Part shown: positions 1 through 7,906 of the stretch, piece by piece
Position numbering within the stretch: the first letter of the stretch is position 1
Layout: every line of letters starts with the position of its first letter
Source: Pseudomonadota bacterium
GTDB taxonomy: Bacteria > Pseudomonadota > Alphaproteobacteria > Paracaedibacterales > CAITNM01
Assembly (NCBI GenBank): GCA_026400695.1
Contig: JAPLON010000071.1
Coordinates: forward strand, 1-17,622
Direction of reading: 5' to 3'
DNA: 17,622 bases
Translations under genes and position numbers: made by a program
The notes under the pieces: model-generated
The model's database searches: none
Told to the model about the DNA's origin: nothing
What the model saw: the letters and a program-made list of their open reading frames with translations, nothing else

Positions 1-137
1 TGGTGTACCAAAAGAAAATTTTCCTCTATTTCTAAAGGAATCTGAGTGGCGATTTAATAACCCTAATCCAAAAGCTCAATTAAGCCAGTTAAAGCAATGG
101 ATTAAGGCTGTTCTTTTTTAGTTATCTGGTACAGCCC
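1..137 (+). mobile_element. Right end of an IS1595-type insertion sequence (partial)
   Basis: The window opens inside an insertion sequence. Its transposase ends at 121, and a short tail follows that finishes with TGGTACAGCCCC (126-137). Read inward on the other strand this is GGGGCTGTACCA, which is consistent with a terminal inverted repeat of an IS1595-type element. I recall that style of end but cannot verify it here. The left end lies outside the window, so the inverted repeat and target-site duplication cannot be tested. The element ends exactly where the signal-peptide coding of the next gene begins. Confidence 0.6.
2..121 (+). CDS. IS1595-family transposase, C-terminal 39 residues (partial)
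   Basis: An open frame enters from the left edge and ends at TAG 119-121. It encodes GVPKENFPLFLKESEWRF followed by NNPNPKAQLSQLKQW and ends in KAVLF. The E-x-x-x-R-F/W-N-N pattern followed by a short helical tail is how ISXO2/IS1595-type DDE transposases end; this assignment rests on recognition of the motif, not on a search. The catalytic DDE residues would lie upstream, outside the window, so I cannot say whether the copy is intact. Confidence 0.6.
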   Translation, partial: GVPKENFPLFLKESEWRFNNPNPKAQLSQLKQWIKAVLF

Positions 138-161
138 CTAAAAATTTTAAGCCTATCACTG

Positions 162-659
162 TTGCTAGCAGGTGTAAATATTTTGTCAGCTGCTGATGAT
201 AAAGACGCTGCAAATCATTCAACCTCAATGGTTTCCCCTGGAGCATTTTGTGAGATAAGCGATGTACAATCACATATCGATGCTTTAAAAAGAGAAGAAG
301 TAAAAAAATTGGTTAAATATACCGACAACCTTGCACAAAGAGCAACTCAATTCCTTGATGATAGCGTTTCTGTAGGTGGCCCGGGACAACCAACAGACCG
401 TTCTTATGCTGCATTTAGAGAAGCCATCACTAGTGCCATTATGGCCCAAGAGGTGTATCCAGCTACAGATGGTACAAGAGTAGATCTTAGGCAGTTACAA
501 GAATCAGTTAAATGGGCATCTGTCGCAGCAGTGGATGCATTTGTTGGCATAGCTTTACGTCTATCCGGCAATGCAATGCTTCACCCTTCTGTTTTAGCAA
601 CAGACATAGACAGAAGCTCAGCAGGATTTATGGCTGGAGTTATAGGAAATAAACCGTAG
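162..659 (+). pseudogene. Small exported protein of unknown family, 5' end disrupted by an IS
   Basis: The only in-frame conventional start is TTG at 162 (165 codons), which gives a half signal peptide. The frame is open further upstream and, from 141, reads KILSLSLLLAGVNILSA then ADD. That is a complete signal peptide core and cleavage site, lacking only its Met. The codon where Met should stand (138-140, CTA) lies at the junction with the IS end. The original ATG, ribosome binding site and promoter were therefore probably removed by insertion. The mature part is mostly helical and polar, has one Cys, and shows no domain I recognise. It may still be expressed from the IS or from TTG 162. After the TAG stop, another frame stays open to about 715, so the original C-terminus may also have changed. 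Function unknown. Confidence 0.5.
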
Positions 660-757
660 TTTTTTCCACATCCACCAATATCGCCGATGTCTTTGAGGAA
701 AATACTAAAACTTAACTAAAATGATCATAATTTTCTTTCTATGCAATCTTAAAAATG

Positions 758-786
758 TGCTATAGTCAACGCACAATAAGAAGGAG
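758..786 (+). promoter_or_regulatory. Extended -10 promoter and strong Shine-Dalgarno of the BI-1 gene
   Basis: TGC precedes TATAGT (761-766), giving an extended -10 element; no good -35 is visible at 17 bp upstream, as expected for that promoter class. AAGGAGG lies at 781-787, five bases before the ATG at 793, and is the strongest ribosome binding site in the window. The resulting leader would be about 20 nt. Confidence 0.5.
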
Positions 787-792
787 GATATC

Positions 793-1503
793 ATGTCCAA
801 TAGTTTTGATCCAATTACCCGCAATGCTTCTAGTAGCGTTGATATTGATGCCGGCTTACGTGCGCACATGCAGCGCGTATATAACCTAATGGCCCTAGGC
901 TTAAGCCTTACAGGTTTAACCGCATACTTGACTTCACAATCACCCGCAATGATGAATCTCATTTTTAGCGAACCACAGGTTTACTTATTTATGTTTGCAC
1001 CGTTTATTATGGCAATGTTTTTAATGGCGCGCCTTGAAAAAATGAGTTTTGCTAGTGCCCAAACCCTATTTTGGGTTTACGCAGGAACCATGGGGCTTTC
1101 TCTATCATGTATTTTCCTAACTTATACAGAGCAAAGCATAACCAAGGTTTTCTTCATTACTGCTGGAATGTTTGCTGGTACAAGCCTATATGGTTACACC
1201 ACAAAAACTGATCTTAGCAAATTTGGTTCATTTTTGTTGATGGCCTTGTGGGGAATTATTCTTGCAATGATAGTTAACTGGTTTATGCAGAGCGGGCCAA
1301 TGCAAATTGCTATCTCTATTCTAGCTGTGCTAATTTTCACAGGGCTTACCGCTTACGATACGCAAATGATCAAGGAATGGTATTACGCTAATGACGATAG
1401 CGAAACAGCAGGCAAAAAAGCTTTGCTAGGCGCTTTAAACTTGTACCTAGACTTTTTGAACATGTTCTTGCATATGTTGCGCTTATTTGGCGACCGCAGA
1501 TAA
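793..1503 (+). CDS. Bax inhibitor-1 / YccA-family inner membrane protein
   Basis: A 236-residue protein, the normal length for the bacterial BI-1 (TMBIM) family. It has a short soluble N-terminus (about 1-30) and then seven hydrophobic segments, beginning at YNLMALGLSLTGLTAYL. The family-typical C-terminus is present: a TAYDTQ segment, then LNLYLDFLNMFLHMLRLFG and a basic RR end. BI-1 proteins are membrane proteins that act as pH-sensitive calcium leak channels in some members, and YccA of E. coli modulates the FtsH protease; the role here is not shown by the sequence. The start is fixed by the Shine-Dalgarno at 781-787. The gene is monocistronic, with its own promoter and a terminator at 1526-1553. 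Confidence 0.93.
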   Translation: MSNSFDPITRNASSSVDIDAGLRAHMQRVYNLMALGLSLTGLTAYLTSQSPAMMNLIFSEPQVYLFMFAPFIMAMFLMARLEKMSFASAQTLFWVYAGTMGLSLSCIFLTYTEQSITKVFFITAGMFAGTSLYGYTTKTDLSKFGSFLLMALWGIILAMIVNWFMQSGPMQIAISILAVLIFTGLTAYDTQMIKEWYYANDDSETAGKKALLGALNLYLDFLNMFLHMLRLFGDRR

Positions 1504-1525
1504 GAACCAAAGATTTCTAAATATG

Positions 1526-1553
1526 AACCGGCCTTTATAGGCCGGTTTTTTTT
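1526..1553 (+). terminator. Intrinsic terminator of the BI-1 gene
   Basis: A perfect 9-bp stem, AACCGGCCT (1526-1534) with AGGCCGGTT (1539-1547), has a 4-base loop, and a T-run continues from the stem to 1553. The stem lies about 22 bp after the stop codon. The A-poor upstream side makes it a weaker terminator for the opposing strand. Confidence 0.9.
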
Positions 1554-1558
1554 ATTAA

Positions 1559-1690
1559 CTAATACCCGAGCCAATATTTAGTGTTAGAGACTGCTGCATT
1601 CCAATAATGCCGAAATCCCCATGTTGGATTTTTGAAAGCTTTTTTAGCGGCTTCTAATCCACCTAATCGGCTTAACAGCAAGGGGCACAT
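1559..1690 (-). CDS. Possible 43-residue ORF or gene remnant downstream of the exported coiled-coil protein
   Basis: On the minus strand an ATG at 1690 opens a 43-codon frame, immediately after an in-frame TGA. It reads MCPLLLSRLGGLEAAKKAF and then a Trp/Tyr-rich tail (TWGFRHYW, and KYWLGY at the end). The aromatic, non-random composition suggests real or once-real coding sequence rather than noise. There is no convincing ribosome binding site, and it begins only 19 bp after the preceding stop. It could be a small peptide gene or the leftover C-terminus of a degraded gene. No family recognised. Confidence 0.25.
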   Translation of the reverse strand: MCPLLLSRLGGLEAAKKAFKNPTWGFRHYWNAAVSNTKYWLGY

Positions 1691-1709
1691 AATTCATCGA
1701 AAGTTATCG

Positions 1710-2768
1710 TTACATTCCAAGCCCCCTCACAAACCATTCTCCCCAACTCATGCGTTTTCCGTTGAGCAGATCAATTTGAGCTTCCAGACATGCGATCTCT
1801 CCACTTAACTTACAGTTAAGGTGGTTAAGCGCGGCTGTTGTTTTTTTTTGGAATTTTTGGATTTCAGCTTTTGTTTCTTTTTCAGATGTTGTTAATGCTG
1901 TTACGAGTTCATCCAAAGACGCCATTTTGTCAAGAGCTTCAGTTAATGCCTGAATCACTTGAGCATTATTGTCAGACTCCATTGCTTTCTTTGCCGCTTT
2001 GGTTTGCTGTGTGTTCACCACCGGGGGTGGAGAGGCTACTGACGACTGTAGCAACATCTCCTCCACCACCAGATCTGGATTGATTGCAGTTTCATTACCA
2101 CTATTTTGGTATTCAAAGCTTACGGTAATTGGGTCCGACTTACCAAAATAACCATAATCAAGTTTGTACTCCCAGGTTGTTTGCTTGATATATTTAATTG
2201 CGTCCTTGACGTTGTAGGTGTACCCATCACCAACGGGGTAAAACATTCCAGTATTATTATTTTTTCCATCTTGATCAGTATTAGGACTTCTTATTATTTC
2301 ACATTTAAAAGTTTGGTCTTCTGGAATATTAGACTTAGCAAAAGGTACATGGTACACTCTGTTAATTTGTACAGGAATAATTCTATTAGAATCATCTGCC
2401 ATTTTAGGTATTAGTTTATCGCCCTTCCAAAGCTTTACGGTAATGCTTCCTTTAGTTCTGTCATTAAACAAGAATTTAAATGGAGTTAATTTGTCGTAAT
2501 CATTAGGAGTAAACTGATATTGCCCACTAATAAGGCTTATAGTTCCACCTATATCACTATTTGAAGATGCATCATCTCCAGTATAAAAAACATAAGACTT
2601 ATCTTCTGGAAGTTGTGGTAAGAAAAACCTAACAGGTCTATCTTTTTCTGTATAGTACACCTGATCTCCACCCAAGTGGCCAGAGGCGGCAGCAGATAAG
2701 CTTGTAGAAAGAGTCGCTGCCACAGCGAATAGTTTTAGTAATTGTACGATATTACGATTGTTGTTCAT
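1710..2768 (-). CDS. Exported protein of unknown function with C-terminal coiled coil
   Basis: I start this at ATG 2768 (352 residues), because GAGGA stands seven bases before it; a TTG four codons upstream is also open. The N-terminus is a signal peptide: NNNRN, a hydrophobic core LLKLFAVAATLSTSLSA and an AAASG cleavage region. Residues of about 35-235 are rich in Tyr, Phe, Lys and Asp, with alternating patterns that look like beta structure. A linker with SPPPVV follows. Then comes a region of roughly 90 residues (NNAQVIQALTEALDKMASLD through TKAEIQKFQKK) with heptad-like spacing, predicted as a coiled coil, ending in a Trp-rich WGEWFVRGLGM tail. It therefore looks like a secreted or periplasmic beta domain joined to an oligomerising stalk. 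I recognise no family. It is convergent with the BI-1 gene. Confidence 0.7.
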   Translation of the reverse strand: MNNNRNIVQLLKLFAVAATLSTSLSAAASGHLGGDQVYYTEKDRPVRFFLPQLPEDKSYVFYTGDDASSNSDIGGTISLISGQYQFTPNDYDKLTPFKFLFNDRTKGSITVKLWKGDKLIPKMADDSNRIIPVQINRVYHVPFAKSNIPEDQTFKCEIIRSPNTDQDGKNNNTGMFYPVGDGYTYNVKDAIKYIKQTTWEYKLDYGYFGKSDPITVSFEYQNSGNETAINPDLVVEEMLLQSSVASPPPVVNTQQTKAAKKAMESDNNAQVIQALTEALDKMASLDELVTALTTSEKETKAEIQKFQKKTTAALNHLNCKLSGEIACLEAQIDLLNGKRMSWGEWFVRGLGM

Positions 2769-2990
2769 ATATTTCCTCAATAATTTTTAAATAATAATTT
2801 AATTATTAAGGTATATTTGTTAATATTTAATTAATACTATGTATAATTAGATCTATTGGTAATGTTAAGTATAAATTATTTCTTACTAACAGTTATAGGA
2901 GGGTTTTGAGCAATCATATTCTCATTAAACATTTGGTTAAACCTGATACAATCCATTGAAAATTCCCATCTGTTGGATTTACTACAAATG

Positions 2991-4331
2991 TTAGGCTGCC
3001 ATTTTTACAGAATCACTTGATCCCAAAGATTGGCTAAAAAATTCAAGTTTTTCAAAATACCTAACACCAATAATAAACCCTAAAGTTGATGGGATTAACA
3101 CAACCCACAGCCCCCAATTGCCAAACCAAGAAGTAAGGTAAATGAGCCCAAAAGAAGTTATTACATACATAGCAGCACGGGAAATAGCATATGTGAAACT
3201 TGCGTAAGTATATCTTTTTAAAACAGGTAAATGAGCCAAGAAAACTGGCACACCTGGCGCACTATCAATAGCTAAAGAAACGCTTATAGCCTGAATAAAG
3301 AATATTTCCATAGCACTACTCGCATTGGATAGGCAAAACGGAATAGTCAACAAAAAAGCAAAATATAAGTACGCTTTCACCTTAAGAATTTTTAAAGGAT
3401 GAACACGATAACTTAAATACGAAACAAAGACCAAGCTTACGAGCTGAACAATAGTAACTGCCAAATTTTGGTGAATAATTTGTTCAGATGTTCTTCCTAA
3501 CGTTTTAAGAATTCCAGAACAATAAAGGTAAGAAAAATAAAAGCAAATAGGCCAACTACACTGGATCAAAAAAAATAAAAACGCAGATTTTTTATAATTA
3601 CTTTGTTTCTCAAAAGCAATTGTACTTCTAATTAATTTTTTGGCAGCTGCGTGTTCTTTTTTGTTTGAGATTGAAGGTAATTCTTTGATACGCCTATTCA
3701 TATCAGCAAATTCAGGAGTCTCTCGCAAACGTGTACGAGCGACCGAACCAATAGCTGCAATTCCTGAACCAATCCAAAAAGCGATTCTCCAGCTCATTTC
3801 AAATGAAGTAAAAAGAGAAGCAACTACCAAGGCAGCAACCGTTCCTGCAACCGAAGACACGGCAATAAAAGACACGAATGGGTAGCACTCGGGCTTTTTA
3901 ATAGTTTCAGTTAAATAAACCTCCGCACCGACAATTTCACCAAGTGATGCCACTCCTTGAACCATACGACAAATTGTAATTACCCAAGATGCTGCAATTC
4001 CAATTTGCGCATAGGTAGGCAAATTAGCCATTACCAACGATGACAACGCCATAAGCAAGGTGGTAATAATCACCGTTGATTTTCTACCTATATTGTCCCC
4101 CAGCCACCCGAAAATAAGTGCACCAAAGGGCCTCAGTACAAAAGTTGAACAAAATGCAAACGCTGATAAAAGAGCAGCTGTGTGTGGATCTGTCTTTGGG
4201 AAAAATAACTCGTTCAAAAGTACTGCCATATGCACGTAAAGCATTAGGTCAAAATATTCAAGAAAAGTTCCTATTTGCAAAAGACCTATCGATTCTCTTT
4301 GGCTTCTAGATAATGAGGATAATAGTTTCAT
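2991..4331 (-). CDS. MFS transporter, ProP-like metabolite:H+ symporter family
   Basis: About 446 residues from ATG 4331; a GTG two codons upstream (4337) has an AGAG four bases before it and is a real alternative start. The sequence opens with RSQRESIGLLQIGTFLEYFD, the MHS-type 'G..lE.yDf' start. It has the MFS motif A between TM2 and TM3 (GWLGDNIGRKS), and a TM4-5 region reading RMVQGVASLGEIVGAEVYL, close to the 'QG...GGE..ga..yl.E' signature of ProP/KgtP relatives. About twelve hydrophobic segments are present, with a basic central loop (about 205-245). In symbionts and parasites this group imports osmolytes, organic acids or amino acids from the host; the substrate cannot be read from the sequence. 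It is divergent from leuS with a gap of about 210 bp, and downstream (2769-2990) I see no gene I trust. Confidence 0.85.
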   Translation of the reverse strand: MKLLSSLSRSQRESIGLLQIGTFLEYFDLMLYVHMAVLLNELFFPKTDPHTAALLSAFAFCSTFVLRPFGALIFGWLGDNIGRKSTVIITTLLMALSSLVMANLPTYAQIGIAASWVITICRMVQGVASLGEIVGAEVYLTETIKKPECYPFVSFIAVSSVAGTVAALVVASLFTSFEMSWRIAFWIGSGIAAIGSVARTRLRETPEFADMNRRIKELPSISNKKEHAAAKKLIRSTIAFEKQSNYKKSAFLFFLIQCSWPICFYFSYLYCSGILKTLGRTSEQIIHQNLAVTIVQLVSLVFVSYLSYRVHPLKILKVKAYLYFAFLLTIPFCLSNASSAMEIFFIQAISVSLAIDSAPGVPVFLAHLPVLKRYTYASFTYAISRAAMYVITSFGLIYLTSWFGNWGLWVVLIPSTLGFIIGVRYFEKLEFFSQSLGSSDSVKMAA

Positions 4332-4362
4332 AGGCACGATACTCTTGCTTAAAAGACCACTA

Positions 4363-4397
4363 CTAGACAGATACGTAATTTGACAACCTGTGTCTAG
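4363..4397. promoter_or_regulatory. Inverted repeat in the MFS/leuS divergent region
   Basis: CTAGACA (4363-4369) and TGTCTAG (4391-4397) form a 7-bp inverted repeat 21 bases apart, just upstream of the transporter start. A TTGACA (4380-4385) lies between the arms. The arrangement could be a regulator-binding site for the transporter, or chance in AT-rich DNA. Confidence 0.2.
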
Positions 4398-4485
4398 CGT
4401 GTGATTTCAGTTAAATTTCACGCATAATGGAAACACTAGAAAACCATTTATTTACCATTTTAAATTCTCCACAGTCTAAATAAAA

Positions 4486-4515
4486 TTGACATATAAGCCT
4501 GAAAACGCTTATCTA
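4486..4515 (+). promoter_or_regulatory. leuS: Possible sigma-70 promoter of leuS
   Basis: A consensus -35 TTGACA (4486-4491) is followed 18 bases later by TATCTA (4510-4515), a poor -10. Transcription would begin about 25 bases before the leuS ATG. The -35 is good and the -10 weak, so the call is tentative. No clear Shine-Dalgarno precedes the ATG at 4545. Confidence 0.35.
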
Positions 4516-4544
4516 GAAACATGTAGAAATTAACTTCATATATT

Positions 4545-7049
4545 ATGTCGTATCCGTTTTTAAGTGTTGAAAAAAAGTGGCAGAAGTTTTGGACTAGCAA
4601 TAGCTGTTTCAAAGTTTCAGACCAAGGTGATAAACCCAAGGCCTACATTCTAGAAATGCTACCCTACCCCTCTGGGCGCATTCACATGGGGCATGTCAGA
4701 AATTACACTCTGGGTGACGCTATGGCCAGGTTTAAAACTGCCCAAGGCTTTCGTGTGTTACACCCTATGGGGTGGGATGCTTTTGGCCTTCCAGCAGAAA
4801 ATGCTGCCATGCAAAATAATACGCACCCTGCAGTTTGGACGCGACAAAATATAGCAGACATGAAAGTGCAGCTTAGCTCCCTTGGTTTTTCCTATGACTG
4901 GGATCGTGAAGTTAATACTTGTGAGCCAAACTACTACGGCCAAGAACAAGCTTTATTTTTAGATTTTTATAAAAAAGAATTAGTTTACCGCAAAGAATCT
5001 TGGGTTAACTGGGACCCTATTGAAAATAGCGTGCTCGCAAATGAACAAGTAGTTGATGGTAAAGGCTGGCGCTCTGGCGCTTTAGTTGAGCGCCGTCTAC
5101 TTAATCAATGGTCTTTGAAGATTACAGCATATGCTCAAGAACTAATCGATAGCTTAAAAGACCTATCCGGTTGGCCTGAAAAAGTTTTAAAGATGCAGGA
5201 AAACTGGATTGGCCGTTCTGAAGGAGCATTAGTAACCTTTAGTGTACCAAGCCAAAATAAAGATCTAACTATTTATACAACCCGTCCAGAAACCCTATAT
5301 GGCGCTTCTTTCATTGCTATTGCCCCGCAACACCCAATTGCAAAAGAAGCGGCAAAAACCAATCAAGGACTTGCTGACTTTGCCAAAGAATGCCAACTAA
5401 TGGCAACAACCGAAGAAGCCATGTCGACAGCGCAAAAAAAGGGCTACGCCCTAGGTATTGATGCAATTCACCCCATTACCAAGCAACCAATCCCCGTTTA
5501 TGCCGCAAATTTTGTGCTAATGGATTATGGAACAGGAGCTTTATTTGGCTGCCCAGGCCATGATGCTCGCGATTTTGAATTTGCCACAAAATACAATTTA
5601 CCAATAAAACGCGTCATTACGTCAAATGCTGATCTACCACACCTTGAAACAGCTGGCAACATGGTAGATTCAGACATTTTAAATGGTATGGATTGTGTTA
5701 CCGCAAAAGCTTCAATGATTGATTATTTAGAAACGAATAATTTAGGTAAACGTCAGGTTAATTACCGTCTGCGTGATTGGCTAGTTTCGCGTCAACGTTA
5801 TTGGGGTTGCCCAATTCCAATTATTTATTGTAGCAATTGCGGCGCTGTACCAGTGCCAAAGTCTGATTTGCCAGTACGCCTACCAGAAGATGTAACTTTT
5901 GATAAGCCAGGTAATCCACTTGACCACCACCCAACTTGGAAGCATACCAATTGCCCTAAATGTCAAAAACCAGCAACTAGAGAAACAGACACTCTGGATA
6001 CTTTCTTTGAAAGCTCTTGGTATTTCATGCGCTATTGCTGTCCAAAGTCAGATAACCCAATTGATGTGAAGGTTGTTGAAAACTGGCTGCCGGTTGATCA
6101 ATACATAGGCGGCGTTGAACATGCAGTTTTACACCTTTTGTATGCACGTTTTTTCACAAAAGCTATGCGTGATTGTGGCTATGCCAAAATTAGCGAACCA
6201 TTTCAAAATCTTATGACTCAAGGTATGGTTTGCCACGCTACCTATAAAGGTAGTGACGGCCAATGGCTTTACCCAAATGAAGTTGAAAAAACCAATTCAG
6301 GATTTATCAAAATTTCCGATGGCACTCCAGCTACTCAAGGACGCCAAGAAAAAATGAGCAAATCTAAAAAGAATCTGGTTGATCCACAATCAATTATTGA
6401 AGGATACGGCGCAGATGTTGCACGTTTGTTCATTATGTCTGACACCCCCCCAGAAAAAGATTTTGACTGGAATGACGAATGCCTAGAAGGAAGCTGGAGA
6501 TACGTAAATAGATTATCACGCCTTGGCGAACAAGTTTGCGAACACAAAGGCAGCAATAGTACAGGTGATGCGGCTCTTAAAAAATCTGCCCATCAATATT
6601 TACATAAAATTACCAAATCTTATGAAGAATATGCATTCAATAAAGTGTTAGCATTTTGCCGCGAATTAACCCGAGAAATTGAAGATAATCGCAATACATG
6701 CAGCACACCAGCTGTACGCGAAGCCTTTTCAATGCTAGTTCAAGCTATCAACCCAATTGTACCCCACATAGCCCATGAACTTTGGTCTAACTTGCGCGGT
6801 GAAGCATTTGTAGATTCTGTGCCCTGGCCAAAAATTGATGCCAGCCTTTTAGAAAATGATCAGTTTACTTTGGCTGTACAAGTTAACGGAAAACTGCGTG
6901 GCAGTATTGAAGTTACAGCATCTGATGATGATGCGATTATTACCAATAAGGCCTTAGAGCTTGCAACGGTGCAATTAGCTATAAGCGGCCTTACGGTTAG
7001 AAAAACCATTATTGTTGCAAAACGTATTATCAACATGGTTGCATCATGA
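4545..7049 (+). CDS. leuS: Leucyl-tRNA synthetase
   Basis: This class Ia synthetase charges tRNA-Leu with leucine in the cytoplasm. It has 834 residues, slightly shorter than the usual 860 or so but complete. The ATP-binding HIGH motif is HMGH at 47-50, within PYPSGRIHMGHVRNYTLGD. The KMSKS loop is at 603-607. The CP1 editing domain that hydrolyses mischarged tRNA is present, with TTRPE at 245-249 and DYGTGALFGCPGHD further on. A Cys pair set (YCSNCG and CPKCQ) forms the zinc-binding insertion before the second half of the Rossmann fold, and WLVSRQRYWGCPIP precedes it. The C-terminus ends with the tRNA-contacting domain (VQVNGKLRGSIEV). Its TGA overlaps the ATG of the next gene by 4 nt, so lptE is translationally coupled. 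Confidence 0.98.
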   Translation: MSYPFLSVEKKWQKFWTSNSCFKVSDQGDKPKAYILEMLPYPSGRIHMGHVRNYTLGDAMARFKTAQGFRVLHPMGWDAFGLPAENAAMQNNTHPAVWTRQNIADMKVQLSSLGFSYDWDREVNTCEPNYYGQEQALFLDFYKKELVYRKESWVNWDPIENSVLANEQVVDGKGWRSGALVERRLLNQWSLKITAYAQELIDSLKDLSGWPEKVLKMQENWIGRSEGALVTFSVPSQNKDLTIYTTRPETLYGASFIAIAPQHPIAKEAAKTNQGLADFAKECQLMATTEEAMSTAQKKGYALGIDAIHPITKQPIPVYAANFVLMDYGTGALFGCPGHDARDFEFATKYNLPIKRVITSNADLPHLETAGNMVDSDILNGMDCVTAKASMIDYLETNNLGKRQVNYRLRDWLVSRQRYWGCPIPIIYCSNCGAVPVPKSDLPVRLPEDVTFDKPGNPLDHHPTWKHTNCPKCQKPATRETDTLDTFFESSWYFMRYCCPKSDNPIDVKVVENWLPVDQYIGGVEHAVLHLLYARFFTKAMRDCGYAKISEPFQNLMTQGMVCHATYKGSDGQWLYPNEVEKTNSGFIKISDGTPATQGRQEKMSKSKKNLVDPQSIIEGYGADVARLFIMSDTPPEKDFDWNDECLEGSWRYVNRLSRLGEQVCEHKGSNSTGDAALKKSAHQYLHKITKSYEEYAFNKVLAFCRELTREIEDNRNTCSTPAVREAFSMLVQAINPIVPHIAHELWSNLRGEAFVDSVPWPKIDASLLENDQFTLAVQVNGKLRGSIEVTASDDDAIITNKALELATVQLAISGLTVRKTIIVAKRIINMVAS

Positions 7050-7534
7050 AAAAAATATTATTTACATTTAGTGTACTTTGTCTAACTGCATGCAGTTTTA
7101 CGCCTATGCTTGCAAAAAATGAAGGACAAAAAGATCAATCAGGTTCAAGGCTAGTTATTGAAAGCATTAACAAAGATGGCTGTAGTTATGCCATACAAAT
7201 GCTTCGCCAAAGATTAGAAAATATTCACGGCGGCCTAAATTTAGATAAACGCTATAAAACCTACGTTCGAATTAGCGAAGAAACAGGTAGCTTATCATAT
7301 GCTGTTGATGCCACCGCCACCCGAGCGATGATGCGTTTAACTTCACAAATCATCATTATCTGTGAAGGAAGAACCGTATATGAAACCAAATTAGCAAATG
7401 TTACTTCTTATTCACAAAAAGCCAATGACGAATTCGCCAACCAAAGTGCTGTTACAGGCGCCCAAGAACGATTGATTGAATCTGCAAGCATTGATATAAG
7501 CCGCGAGTTGCAAAATTTTGCTAAATCTTTGTAA
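7046..7534 (+). CDS. lptE: LptE-like LPS-assembly lipoprotein
   Basis: A 162-residue protein with a lipoprotein signal peptide: MKKILFTFSVLCLTAC, lipobox LTAC, lipidated Cys16. The remainder carries the pattern of alphaproteobacterial LptE-like proteins: a loop region, then alternating strands containing TYVRISEETGSLSYAVDA and TRAMMRLTSQI. LptE plugs the LptD barrel in the outer membrane and helps insert lipopolysaccharide. The placement, overlapping the end of leuS by 4 nt (ATGA), is the common alphaproteobacterial arrangement and supports the identification more than the weakly conserved sequence does. This implies an LPS-bearing outer membrane. Confidence 0.75.
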   Translation: MKKILFTFSVLCLTACSFTPMLAKNEGQKDQSGSRLVIESINKDGCSYAIQMLRQRLENIHGGLNLDKRYKTYVRISEETGSLSYAVDATATRAMMRLTSQIIIICEGRTVYETKLANVTSYSQKANDEFANQSAVTGAQERLIESASIDISRELQNFAKSL

Positions 7535-7609
7535 AAAGTCATATTTTTTATTGTAATTATCTACAAATAAAACCATATTACATAAATGATAATTTTACAG
7601 AAAAATCTT

Positions 7610-7903
7610 ATGCAATTTTGCAAAAAAATATTACAAACATCTGCGTTATTAATATGTTTTAACATAAGTACAGATCTATTAGCATCGGATGATGCTGAAA
7701 AAACTCCATCTGGCAAAACTGCTATAGTACTCGGTAATATACATGAAGACTGGTTTGCAGCACCTCTAAAAGCACCCAAAGTATTATCTGCCCACGAACA
7801 AGAAGAACTTCAAAGATCATTTCAATTAGAAAAATTTCGTAAATCATTCACAGCATCAGGCCTTGCTGAAATATTTGGTGTAGGTAGATCACTTTCTTTG
7901 TAA
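7610..7903 (+). CDS. Small exported protein of unknown function
   Basis: From ATG 7610 this is a 97-residue protein with a signal peptide (MQFCKKILQTSALLICF, then TDLLAS). An in-frame ATG at 7586 would add eight residues ahead of the charged region, but neither start has a good ribosome binding site. I prefer 7610 because it gives a normal n-region. The mature part (about 70 residues) is charged, with a helical stretch LSAHEQEELQRSFQLEKFRK and an end SGLAEIFGVGRSLSL. No family recognised. It follows lptE by about 75 bp in the position where many alphaproteobacteria have holA, and it does not resemble HolA. It is convergent with ftsY, 3 bp apart. Confidence 0.55.
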   Translation: MQFCKKILQTSALLICFNISTDLLASDDAEKTPSGKTAIVLGNIHEDWFAAPLKAPKVLSAHEQEELQRSFQLEKFRKSFTASGLAEIFGVGRSLSL

Positions 7904-7906
7904 CAC

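Noticed and set aside
705..962. Minus-strand open frame of 85 codons overlapping the BI-1 promoter and start
   Set aside because: It is antisense to a well-supported gene and its regulatory region, and its composition is not protein-like.
1838..2414. Several plus-strand open frames inside the exported coiled-coil gene
   Set aside because: They are antisense shadows; the minus-strand frame has the signal peptide, ribosome binding site and coherent domain order.
2876..2992. Minus-strand open stretch of 39 codons after the MFS gene, ending NPPITVSKK
   Set aside because: It has no start with a ribosome binding site, overlaps the MFS stop and matches nothing I know; possible remnant but not supportable.
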